Below are positions 1 to 9,399 of a DNA stretch of 64,000 bases, in pieces. This stretch comes from DASRFR01 sp035651455 (GTDB lineage: Bacteria > Acidobacteriota > Terriglobia > Terriglobales > Acidobacteriaceae): assembly GCA_035651455.1 (NCBI GenBank), contig DASRFR010000058.1, forward strand, positions 620,001 through 684,000, in the 5' to 3' direction. Under the pieces are notes generated by a model. The model saw only the letters and a program-made list of their open reading frames with translations, was not told the origin of the DNA and made no database searches. Numbering within the stretch: position 1 is the stretch's first letter; each line of letters starts with the position of its first letter. The translations under genes and the position numbers were made by a program.

Positions 1-223
1 ATGAAAGGGGGTTTTGCGGGCGATTTTCGTTGCACCTCTAAAGTTGCGGGGCGGAGACATGGAACCTCCTCTACTCCACATCAATGCGCAAATCACTGTT
101 TCGACTATTATAGTCGCTCTCGCAGAGCGGCATGAATGGCGCGGTGGCGGCGCTTCAATCACGAACCGAGAAACTGTTTCTGCTTTGATTGATCCCGGGA
201 GGGATTGATCCAACCAGCGCTAC

Positions 224-874
224 TCAAGCGCTGTTGCCTTCAATCAGTGGCTCGACCTCATGATCGATTTCAAATTGCAGCGCCATTCCACATGACTGGC
301 ATATCGTTTGGTGTAATCCGCCGTTCAACGTCGTCGCTAGTAGTCTGGTGGGACGCAGACATGTGGAGCAGGGTATTTTGAGATATCCGCCCTGATCTCT
401 CGGCACGAACAGTCGGGCAATCTCCGTTTTCTTTCTCTCTGAGCGAAGCGGAGAAGCAGCCACAAGCATGGCGACTTGTTGGGAAAGCTGTTTGATTGTG
501 TAGTTTCCTTTTTGTAGAAAACCGTCCGCTAAAACGCCCACGGGGATTTCACCCGTGCTGTAACCTCCACTCATTGGAATTGTGGCGATGTGGGGAAAGC
601 GCTGTCGTACGATCCCGAGGAATTCACAACCCGACATTCTGGGCATGTTCAAATCGGAGATAATTACGTCAGGCAAGGACTTGCTGAGGGCGTGCAGGCC
701 ATCCAGTCCGTCCCGTGCTGCGAGAACTTCATAGCCCACACTTTCCAAAATTTGCGTTGCAGTTTCCCGTATCGTTGGTTCGTCCTCCACGATAAGAACG
801 CGGTATCGAAATTGGGGAACCTCGGCGTCTGCACCCAATGCAGTTAAATACGCAGGCAGCGCTTTCTCGACCAC
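224..874 (-). CDS. Response regulator with C-terminal zinc-ribbon-like domain
   Basis: A receiver domain lies at about residues 25-140. The acidic pair is in VLIVEDEP and the phospho-acceptor Asp is in IISDLNMPRMSG. A tail of about 75 residues carries two CxxC pairs (CSTC and CQSC) about 30 residues apart, which looks like a zinc ribbon. There is no recognisable DNA-binding or enzymatic output domain. The frame opens with GTG at 874 and has no convincing ribosome binding site, so the start is uncertain. Its kinase is not adjacent; the nearest kinases are more than 11 kb away. It probably receives phosphate from a kinase elsewhere and acts through protein contacts or through the metal-binding tail. 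The receiver assignment is firm. The zinc role is inferred from the cysteine spacing. Confidence 0.85.
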   Translation of the reverse strand: MVEKALPAYLTALGADAEVPQFRYRVLIVEDEPTIRETATQILESVGYEVLAARDGLDGLHALSKSLPDVIISDLNMPRMSGCEFLGIVRQRFPHIATIPMSGGYSTGEIPVGVLADGFLQKGNYTIKQLSQQVAMLVAASPLRSERKKTEIARLFVPRDQGGYLKIPCSTCLRPTRLLATTLNGGLHQTICQSCGMALQFEIDHEVEPLIEGNSA

Positions 875-1164
875 AACAGTCCGTTCAGGCAGTTTTTGAA
901 TATCTGATTCCGGCGAGACAATTTGGTTCCCAATCTTCCGTTTGGCTGTTTGGCATTCTGGGGCATTACCTCCTCAACGAGAATTCCTTTACACAATATG
1001 TTTCAACATCCCCGCCGCGCTGTTCAGAATTGCTCACCACTCGAGAGTATCGGCAGCGACCAATGTTTGTGAGTTGCCGCGTAAATACGGGTGAAATTCG
1101 GGCCTTGGGGCGCGTGAAACGTTTCTCAGGGCCATGGAGTCGGAGACCATCGAGGGTTCGTGTT

Positions 1165-1956
1165 TCACCTACGTCCTATCGGGACAGTGTGGAGCGGTGG
1201 CTTCTTTGCGCGGTCCTGGTCCGGCGATCCGCCGCGTCTTGCAGGCGGTTGCAGGGCTTTCTTGGTATGGGCCGCTGGGGTGACGCCCGTTCTGTCGTCG
1301 TCGTATAGAACGACGTTTAGCAGTGAACTGTGGACTTGCAAAGTATCTCCACCTTCATTCTTGATGAAGCCCAGCTTTCTGAAGCGTTTCATAAAGAAGC
1401 TGATCCGAGAAGGACTCGTCCCCACCATTTCTGCCATGGTCATCTGGCTTAGTCTTGGGACCGTCATTTCGGAAAGTTCTTTCTTGCCGAATTGGGCCAT
1501 CAACAGAAGAACTCGCGCCAGACGCTTTTCGCTGGAGTTGAAAAGCTGATCGATCAAGTCTTCCTGATATCGGTGGTTTCGCTTCAGCAAATATTTGACA
1601 AACAGTGCCGACAATCTTGGTTCAAGACTCAGAGTTTGCAGCATCACGTGTTTCTCGATATGCAGAAGCACGCAGTTCGTTACCGCCATCGCTGAAGACG
1701 TGCGCAAAGGCTGACCCGCAAGCCCACCTTCTCCGACGAAATCGCCTTCGCTCAAAATACCGAGAGTCGCTTCTTTTCCCTCATTCGATATAACACTGAG
1801 CAGCACCCTTCCGCTTCGAATGAAGAAAAGTCCATTCGTAGAATCGCCTTGGGTGAAGATCCTCTTGTTTCTTTGAAAACAAACCCGTTTCCTGCCTCCA
1901 CCGATAGTTGAAAGGAAACAGTGAGGATTGAATTGAAAGTTCCTCGCGCTACTCAT
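1165..1956 (-). CDS. Crp/Fnr family transcriptional regulator
   Basis: An N-terminal cyclic-nucleotide-binding fold covers about residues 20-130. It contains the typical stretches IFTQGDSTNGLFFIRSG and ILSEGDFVGEGGL. A long helix follows, then a Crp-type winged helix with the recognition segment MAEMVGTSPSRISFFMKRF at about residues 180-205. No Fnr-like cysteine cluster is visible, so it probably does not sense oxygen through Fe-S. About 40 residues past the usual Crp end are rich in Pro, Arg and Lys and look disordered. I took the ATG at 1956; an alternative start 18 bases upstream is possible. The gene stands alone, so its regulon cannot be inferred from neighbours. Family call is firm, ligand unknown. 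Confidence 0.88.
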   Translation of the reverse strand: MSSARNFQFNPHCFLSTIGGGRKRVCFQRNKRIFTQGDSTNGLFFIRSGRVLLSVISNEGKEATLGILSEGDFVGEGGLAGQPLRTSSAMAVTNCVLLHIEKHVMLQTLSLEPRLSALFVKYLLKRNHRYQEDLIDQLFNSSEKRLARVLLLMAQFGKKELSEMTVPRLSQMTMAEMVGTSPSRISFFMKRFRKLGFIKNEGGDTLQVHSSLLNVVLYDDDRTGVTPAAHTKKALQPPARRGGSPDQDRAKKPPLHTVPIGRR

Positions 1957-2139
1957 TCGTTTGATCAAGGGCAATGCCTATTCCGACTGAAGACTGTCAA
2001 TGTCAATTATGAGAGAAACAACATCGCCGCCGCTGGTCAGTTGTGCTCACCACGGCACTCGGTGAACTCTAACCCAGGCGTCCAGTTGTTGAATTGTGCA
2101 GGCTACCGATGTCGCTTGGACGAATCGCTTCAAGTGTAT

Positions 2140-2529
2140 GTTGGCGGCATTCCTCTCACCCGCCGCTGGTTGATCCCGCAAGCGCTGCGGCCCAGACTGT
2201 ATTGGCCGCATCCAACCATGTCGGCGGAAGAAACTCGCTTGCGCACGCAATCCGTCTGGGACACGTTTTATGGATTAAAGTCAATCTGGGTGCGGTCGCA
2301 ATTCATAAAGTCTTTACGCGCCCGCCTCGCCTTCCTTTTAATTTCGAAGATATACAGGCAGATGTATGCAGACACCGGGATTGCTACCGACAGCGCACGA
2401 GTTTCTAGATCTGTGAGGTGGGCGCGCTTGCAGGCAAAACCTTGCCAGCGACTATTTGCGGGCGTACCCATGCCTGACCTTGAAATTCCAACCCCGAGCG
2501 CCGGCCCTGAACCAGAGCACTATGTTTAG
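2140..2529 (+). pseudogene. 3' remnant of a radical-SAM (B12-binding type) gene
   Basis: The open frame from about 2140 to the stop at 2529 reads like the C-terminal segment of a cobalamin-binding radical-SAM protein. It has an HPTMSAEE segment, a VWDTFY segment, then a basic helical stretch with LISKIYRQMYADTGIATDSA and a final MPDLEIP. The radical-SAM core with its CxxxCxxC cluster is absent upstream, and the sequence before about 2140 no longer looks coding. I therefore read this as a 5'-truncated remnant. The resemblance is from memory of the family, not from an alignment. If it is instead a small intact gene, no good start codon or ribosome binding site supports it. Confidence 0.45.
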
Positions 2530-2925
2530 GAATGGGCGGTAGCCTTTGAAGGACGGACTCGAATGTTCTTTACAACAACGGGGATGCTGCGCGGTCCAGC
2601 TAGCCATCAGGCAAATCAGAGGTTTCCGCTAGATTTCAAGCCAACTGGCATTTCCAACAAAAGCTGCGGCATGGCGGACGATTCCCGGACACCGGTAGGA
2701 GTGAGTGCGTCTGAAACGGCGGGATATCTCCGCTAGTAAGTTTAGACGGTCACTCAAGATGACAGCCCAAGAAATGGGCGGAGGCAATCGTCGCCTCCGA
2801 GAGGCCACGTTTACAGCTACGCAATAAATCGAGCATGCGGTCTTGATTCATGCCCAGCCCGAATCAGCGATTGGCAAAAGGTGTGCATTTTTGAACAGAC
2901 AGGTTTAGAACGATCCGACAAACTC
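2530..2925. other. Gene-poor stretch
   Basis: I see no open frame on either strand with protein-like composition and a plausible start here. It separates the radical-SAM remnant from the tandem palindromes at 2926-2971. Confidence 0.5.
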
Positions 2926-2971
2926 CGAATACTGGTCCTTGACCAAGTTCGAATACTGGTCGTTGACCAAG
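2926..2971 (+). promoter_or_regulatory. Two tandem palindromic operator-like sites
   Basis: A 22-base unit (2926-2947) is repeated at 2950-2971 with one mismatch and a 24-base period. Each copy contains the inverted repeat TGGTC-N3-GACCA. Two direct copies of a short dyad just ahead of a ribosome binding site and ATG (3000) fit a dimeric repressor or activator binding side by side. The regulator is unknown. Confidence 0.55.
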
Positions 2972-2999
2972 AATGATGAATAGGTTTGTAAGGAGTGCA

Positions 3000-3203
3000 A
3001 TGAATAATCTTCGACAGCCCGCAGAGCCCAAGCCGGAACTGGTGGAGTGCGCTATCGTTGAATTGCTCGACATAGCCGAGCGTCAAGGCATCACCCCAGC
3101 TGATTTTATTCACTTGCTGGACTCCGGAATGCAAATATCTGATTTCTTGGCCGCGATGAACCCGCTTGAAAACTGCAAGCGCACCCTCGATTGCGATTCT
3201 TAG
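3000..3203 (+). CDS. Small hypothetical acidic protein
   Basis: This 67-residue protein is not recognised. The ATG at 3000 is chosen because AAGGAG sits about 6 bases upstream; an earlier in-frame ATG at 2973 lacks such a site and overlaps the end of the palindromic repeat region. The product is acidic and helical, with a middle section (LVECAIVELLDIAERQG, then a PADFIHLLDSG helix) that could form a small helical bundle. No signal peptide, membrane segment or cysteine motif is seen apart from three scattered Cys. It lies directly behind two tandem palindromes, so its expression may be tightly controlled. The good ribosome binding site supports it as a real gene. Confidence 0.55.
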   Translation: MNNLRQPAEPKPELVECAIVELLDIAERQGITPADFIHLLDSGMQISDFLAAMNPLENCKRTLDCDS

Positions 3204-3332
3204 TGCATGATTCCTCAGCACGACCCCTTAGCAGAACTGCACGAGACAAATCCCGCACCCAGATCGGATCGCTCCTGTCCACCTTGCGAGCCGGAACGGG
3301 GGGCAAAATGGACCCCAGTGTATTGATTTGAG

Positions 3333-3590
3333 CTAGAGAATCTGCCACTCGAGTTCGCCACCTATACCGGCCTGCAGCAAGCAGCAGTCATCGTGGGCTC
3401 GAAGGCGATGGGATGTGCAGTGGTCAATCTTGATCAGTTTCGTGTCACCACGAGGGCCATACTGGCTAAAGAACATTTCGGGTCGGTTTAGTTCGTTCCC
3501 GTCCTCGAAGGCCACCATGAATGAAGTTTGAAGCGAAGACACCGCTTCACTCAGAACGACTCGCGTATTCACTTCCGCGGTGGGTCCCAT
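3333..3590 (-). CDS. Possible small hypothetical protein
   Basis: An open frame of about 85 codons runs opposite to groES, starting from a possible ATG at 3590 about 40 bases before the groES start. The translation contains plausible strand-like segments (TSFMVAFEDGNEL and MFFSQYGPRGDTKLIKIDHC), with several His and Cys residues near the end. I do not recognise the family, and the ribosome binding site is weak. If it is real, it shares the intergenic region with groES in divergent orientation. It may equally be a chance frame. Confidence 0.3.
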   Translation of the reverse strand: MGPTAEVNTRVVLSEAVSSLQTSFMVAFEDGNELNRPEMFFSQYGPRGDTKLIKIDHCTSHRLRAHDDCCLLQAGIGGELEWQIL

Positions 3591-3628
3591 GTCTCGATTA
3601 CAAATGAATAAACAAGGAGTCAGCAACT

Positions 3629-3976
3629 ATGACAACGAAATTTACTCCGCTCCATGACCGCATCCTGGTGCGCCGCGTAGAAGAAGCGGGAACCACGCGA
3701 GGAGGCCTCATCATCCCCGATTCTGCCAAAGATAAACCACAGGAGGGCACTGTCATATCTGTGGGCAAGGGCAAGACCAACGATGAAGGCAAGTTGTTCT
3801 CACTGGCGGTGAAGGAAGGCGACAGCATTCTGTTCGGCAAGTACTCCGGTACCGAGATCAAACTCGATGGAGATGATTTCCTCATTATGAAAGAGGAAGA
3901 AGTTCTTGGCATCGTTACGGGTACGGCCAAGAAAGAGAGTGTCAGCGCTCGCGAGACCGCCGGTGCTCGCAAGTAG
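3629..3976 (+). CDS. groES: Co-chaperonin GroES (Hsp10)
   Basis: GroES forms the heptameric lid on the GroEL folding chamber in the cytoplasm. The protein has the full family signature: FTPLHDRILVRRVEEA at the start, the mobile-loop region with TRGGLIIPDSA, then GDSILFGKYSGTEI and a terminal FLIMKEEEVLGIV segment. At 115 residues it is longer than the usual 95-100 because of a charged tail of about 18 residues ending in Ala-Arg-Lys. The start follows AAGGAG with good spacing. groEL begins 135 bases downstream with its own strong ribosome binding site. I see no CIRCE inverted repeat upstream, so HrcA control is not supported here. Confidence 0.97.
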   Translation: MTTKFTPLHDRILVRRVEEAGTTRGGLIIPDSAKDKPQEGTVISVGKGKTNDEGKLFSLAVKEGDSILFGKYSGTEIKLDGDDFLIMKEEEVLGIVTGTAKKESVSARETAGARK

Positions 3977-4111
3977 GTCGCTGCCCCTGTTCTCTTGCGA
4001 TGGTGCAGTCTCGATGGGCGTAGTCACGAATGCCGATGCCTGCCCTTAACGCAAACGCGAAGCCTCAGGCAACAGATTTTCACGACATTTATCTTTTAAG
4101 GAGAAACAATT

Positions 4112-5773
<1,662 letters not shown>

Positions 5774-5952
5774 GAAATCGAACCCGACATCCACAAGGGC
5801 GGGCAAGGCTATACTCATTCTCCCCGTTGGATTCTTCAAGTCGGTTCGAAGCAACCGAACGACTCCGGGGTGTGCCAGGCAGGACTCGGAAGAAGGTTCG
5901 CGTTGAAAATGATTGCGGGCTTCCGGGCTCGTGTCTCCGGATTAACCAATCC

Positions 5953-7407
5953 ATGATCACCGCCTCCTCAATTCGCGTCCAGCGCACGTCCACGATCCTC
6001 CGCCCTGACCAATCCCGAGTTCTTCTCCGTCCGTTCAGACACGAGGATCCCGAGCGATCTCGCAGAATTATCGACAGGATCGTGTCTCTTCCGGAAGATG
6101 AAGTCGGTCCGCTTTTGAATGAGGTAGTCGCTGAATTCTCCCGGCGTCACCAGCAAATCCGCGAATCCTTTCTAGAGCGGTTCGAACAGCTCCGCGACTT
6201 TCTATTGACCGATAAGGAAATTTCCGAACAGAGACAGCTGTTGATCGGTTCTTATTTCGTTTGCGAATACTCCTTAGAATCTGCAGCACTGTTCAATCCT
6301 TCCATCGTCCCGCACCCTGACCAGGCTGACCTTCCTCCTGGCGTTCTGCGTTTTATTCTCAGCCTGCGCGCCACGGGGGAGGGACATATTTCTTCTATTA
6401 CTTTTCGCACCGGCATCATCCATGCCGATCATCGGATCGAGGTCCTACCCCCAGCAGGCTTCCTTACCGAGCCGCGTCAAATTCCGAACCTCAGTTACGA
6501 TAAGGCGCAATTCGAGCGAAAACTCTTCGAGTTGGGCTTGGCCAACGAATTCACGCGCCGAACGATGGATAAGTTTGGAGAGTCGTTTGCCTTGGAAGAA
6601 TTGCGCGCCAGTCTCGAAGTCGAAATGAATCAGTCGCGCGTGTCGGACCAGAACGCGATTCGAGGGATGTTGGCTTTGGCCCGGTCCAACTATGAGGTTC
6701 AGTTTCAGCCTCAGCAGCAACTGTCGGAACGGGTTCTTTTTCCAGCCACGCCGTCACAACGCAACGGCATCGAAGACGCCCGGTTCGTCTGTTTCCAAAA
6801 GGATGACGGATCCTACATCTACTACGCCACGTTCACGGCGTTCGATGGCAAGTTGATTTTGCCCGAATTGGTGGAGACTTCCGACTTCCTCCGTTTTCGG
6901 TTTATCACGCTGAACGGTCCGGCAGCCGAAAACAAAGGCATGGCTCTGTTCCCCCGGAAAGTCAATGGACTTTATGCCATGCTTTCCCGTCAGGACAACG
7001 AAAACATCTATCTCATGTTTTCTGACGATGTGCACTTCTGGAGTGAACGCAAGGTACTGCTTAAACCGATTTTCCCGTGGGAACTCGTCCAGCTTGGAAA
7101 CTGCGGGTCCCCTATTGAAACTCAAGCAGGCTGGCTAGTCCTCAGCCACGGTGTCGGCCCCCTGCGAACGTACTGCATCGGCGCCTTTCTCCTCGATCTC
7201 GACGAGCCCGGCAAAGTGATCGGTCGCCTGCGTGAACCCTTGCTCAAGCCGAATCAAAGCGAGCGTCAGGGGTACGTCCCGAATGTCGTTTATACCTGCG
7301 GTGCTCTCGTGCACAACGGCGAGCTGATCATTCCCTATGCCATGGCCGACCACGCCACCGGTTTCGCTACGGTTCCCCTCGATGAAGTGCTGGCCGCCAT
7401 GGAGTAG
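5953..7407 (+). CDS. GH130-family glycoside phosphorylase, long form
   Basis: The C-terminal half has the five-bladed propeller features of GH130 enzymes, which phosphorolyse or hydrolyse beta-mannosides. The candidate catalytic Asp is D275 in GIEDARF, followed by a FPRKVNGLYAMLSR segment, GNCGSPIETQAGWLVLSHGVG and a terminal YVPNVVYTCGALV. An N-terminal region of about 170 residues precedes the propeller and is helical and charged; this long architecture occurs in a subset of the family. I chose the ATG at 5953 because the frame upstream (from 5827) looks non-coding. It is followed after 19 bases by a GT4 glycosyltransferase and then by a second, short GH130, so the three probably act on one mannose-containing glycan. 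The exact substrate cannot be read from sequence. Confidence 0.85.
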   Translation: MITASSIRVQRTSTILRPDQSRVLLRPFRHEDPERSRRIIDRIVSLPEDEVGPLLNEVVAEFSRRHQQIRESFLERFEQLRDFLLTDKEISEQRQLLIGSYFVCEYSLESAALFNPSIVPHPDQADLPPGVLRFILSLRATGEGHISSITFRTGIIHADHRIEVLPPAGFLTEPRQIPNLSYDKAQFERKLFELGLANEFTRRTMDKFGESFALEELRASLEVEMNQSRVSDQNAIRGMLALARSNYEVQFQPQQQLSERVLFPATPSQRNGIEDARFVCFQKDDGSYIYYATFTAFDGKLILPELVETSDFLRFRFITLNGPAAENKGMALFPRKVNGLYAMLSRQDNENIYLMFSDDVHFWSERKVLLKPIFPWELVQLGNCGSPIETQAGWLVLSHGVGPLRTYCIGAFLLDLDEPGKVIGRLREPLLKPNQSERQGYVPNVVYTCGALVHNGELIIPYAMADHATGFATVPLDEVLAAME

Positions 7408-7426
7408 GAATTGACCGTCGAACAGC

Positions 7427-8467
7427 ATGAGTGACCCCAACAAGAGAGTGGCGATCCTGTCGCCGATAGCATGGCGAACGCCTCCTCGGCAATATGGCGC
7501 TTGGGAGACGGTGGCTAGCAATGTCACCGAGGGGCTCGTCTCGCGTGGCTGGAACGTGACCTTGTTCGCTACCGGAGATTCTGTCACCAGCGCTCACTTG
7601 CATGCCATCGTGGAACAAGGGTATGAAGAGGACTCCGCCGTCGACTCCAAAGTAGCCGAATACCTGCACATCTCCGAAGTGTTCGAGCTCGCAGCTGAAT
7701 TCGACCTCATCCACAGCCACTACGACTTCATGCCATTGAGCTACACGCGGCTGATCAAAACACCGGTCCTAACCACCATCCATGGATTCTCGTCGGCCAA
7801 AATCATGCCCATCTATCAGAAGTATCGTGACGGATACTTCGTTTCTGTCAGCGACTCCGACCGAGCACCAGGGCTGAATTACTTGGCGACCGTCTATAAC
7901 GGCATCGATCTTTCCTTGTATCCGCTTCAGGACTCGGCCGGCAATGACTTGGTTTTCCTTGGTCGGATCCACCCAGATAAAGGTGTTCACCTCGCAATTG
8001 AGGTGGCTCGTCTGAGCGGAAAGCGTTTGATCATCGCTGGTATTGTTCAGGACAAGACCTATTTTCGGGAGCAAATCCAACCCCATCTCGACGATCAGAA
8101 TATTCTCTATATCGGGCCAGTAGACGTGGAGGGCAAGAACAATCTGTTTGCTCGGGCTCGTGTTCTCCTGCACTTGAACACCATCCCGGAACGATTCGGA
8201 CTTGTGCTGGTCGAAGCCAATGCCGCTGGCGTGCCTGTGATCGCCATGGACCTCGGTTCTTGCAGTGAGGTGATCAAAGACGGAGAGACCGGTTTTCTAG
8301 TTTCCAACGTCGCTGAAGCGGTTCGGGCAGTTGAGCGAATTTCTGAACTCGACCGACGTGCTTGCCGCAGCCGAGTCCAACAACACTTTTCGATCGAAAC
8401 AATGGTAGAGGGATACGAGCGAGTTTACTCGACGATTTTTGATCTGGAGGCGAAAAGACGATCATGA
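7427..8467 (+). CDS. Family 4 glycosyltransferase (GT-B fold)
   Basis: The 346 residues form two Rossmann-like halves. The N-terminal half has VAILSPIAWRTPPRQYGAWE, the usual acceptor-side glycine loop, and IHSHYDFMPL. The C-terminal half has FLGRIHPDKGVHLAIEVARL and the nucleotide-sugar motif PERFGLVLVEANAAGVPVIA, with the EX7E acid pair of GT4. The probable reaction is transfer of a sugar, possibly mannose, from a nucleotide donor. The gene begins 19 bases after the long GH130 gene and its stop overlaps the ATG of the next GH130 (ATGA), so the three are translationally coupled. No membrane segment is seen, so it is cytoplasmic. The fold call is firm; donor and acceptor are unknown. Confidence 0.88.
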   Translation: MSDPNKRVAILSPIAWRTPPRQYGAWETVASNVTEGLVSRGWNVTLFATGDSVTSAHLHAIVEQGYEEDSAVDSKVAEYLHISEVFELAAEFDLIHSHYDFMPLSYTRLIKTPVLTTIHGFSSAKIMPIYQKYRDGYFVSVSDSDRAPGLNYLATVYNGIDLSLYPLQDSAGNDLVFLGRIHPDKGVHLAIEVARLSGKRLIIAGIVQDKTYFREQIQPHLDDQNILYIGPVDVEGKNNLFARARVLLHLNTIPERFGLVLVEANAAGVPVIAMDLGSCSEVIKDGETGFLVSNVAEAVRAVERISELDRRACRSRVQQHFSIETMVEGYERVYSTIFDLEAKRRS

Positions 8468-9399
8468 AGGCGGACATTGTCAGGCGGTACGGCCACAACC
8501 CCATCCTCACTAAGGCCGAAATCCCCTATCCTGTGGAAACCGTTCACAACGCAGCGGTCGTGAAGCACGGGAACGAATACATCATGCTCTTCCGTTCTCA
8601 CCTCCGCACCGGACGATCCATCATTGGCTTGGCACGCAGTCCCGACGGGTTCCGCTTCACCGCCGATCCACGGCCCTTTCTGACTCCCGATCCTGACGGA
8701 CCTTTTGCTGCCTATGAAGAATTCGGCGTGGAAGACCCACGCGTGACCCGGATCGATGGGGAGTACATCATTACCTACAGCGCATATTCGCGAAATGGAG
8801 TGCGGATTGCTTTGGCCAAGACGAAGGACTTCAGTCGGGTAGAAAGGATTTCTCTAATCACAGAGGCGGATTATCGGAATGTCGTAATCTTTCCCGAGAA
8901 ATTTGATGGCCTTTATGCCCGACTTGACCGTCCTCATTCAGAAATCGCTCCCTGGTCAATCTGGATTTCCTATTCTCCGGATCTATGCTATTGGGGCCAA
9001 TCACAGCTCATCATGAGGCCTGTCCAATATCATTGGGACGAAATGAAGATCGGTCCTGGCGCTCCACCCATCAAAACGGACCAGGGATGGCTGTCTATCT
9101 ATCACGGAGTCTTCCGGACTATGGATGGATCGGTCTATCGGTTGGGGGTTGCTCTTCACGACCTCTGGGACCCGGCGAAGATCATTGGAGTCGGCGACTC
9201 CTGGATATTGCAACCGGAGGATCCTTGGGAGATAACTGGATATGTTCACAACGTAGTCTTCAGCTGTGGTGCCGTTCCGGAGCCTGATGGAACGGTGAAA
9301 ATCTACTGGGGAGGCGCAGACACCGTCATGTGCGTGGGAGAAGCGCATGTCTCCGAACTAGTTGCACTGTGCCTCGATCATGGCAGACCGGCAAAGTGA
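8464..9399 (+). CDS. GH130-family glycoside phosphorylase, short form
   Basis: At 311 residues this is the compact GH130 form. It starts with the substrate-pocket strand GHNPILTKAEIPYP and carries the likely catalytic Asp D91 in GVEDPRV. It continues with ITYSAYSRNGVRIALAKTKDF, the phosphate-side segment IGPGAPPIKTDQGWLSIYHG, and a closing YVHNVVFSCGAVPEPDG strand with WGGADT. These match beta-1,4-mannosyl phosphorylases and related enzymes. Its ATG overlaps the stop of the GT4 gene. Having two different GH130 enzymes around one GT4 suggests cyclic synthesis and breakdown of a mannoside in the cytoplasm. Family firm, substrate inferred. Confidence 0.9.
   Translation: MKADIVRRYGHNPILTKAEIPYPVETVHNAAVVKHGNEYIMLFRSHLRTGRSIIGLARSPDGFRFTADPRPFLTPDPDGPFAAYEEFGVEDPRVTRIDGEYIITYSAYSRNGVRIALAKTKDFSRVERISLITEADYRNVVIFPEKFDGLYARLDRPHSEIAPWSIWISYSPDLCYWGQSQLIMRPVQYHWDEMKIGPGAPPIKTDQGWLSIYHGVFRTMDGSVYRLGVALHDLWDPAKIIGVGDSWILQPEDPWEITGYVHNVVFSCGAVPEPDGTVKIYWGGADTVMCVGEAHVSELVALCLDHGRPAK

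Noticed and set aside
838..1549. Overlapping plus-strand frames near the Crp/Fnr gene
   Set aside because: Arg/Ser-rich shadows of the minus-strand regulator and of intergenic DNA.
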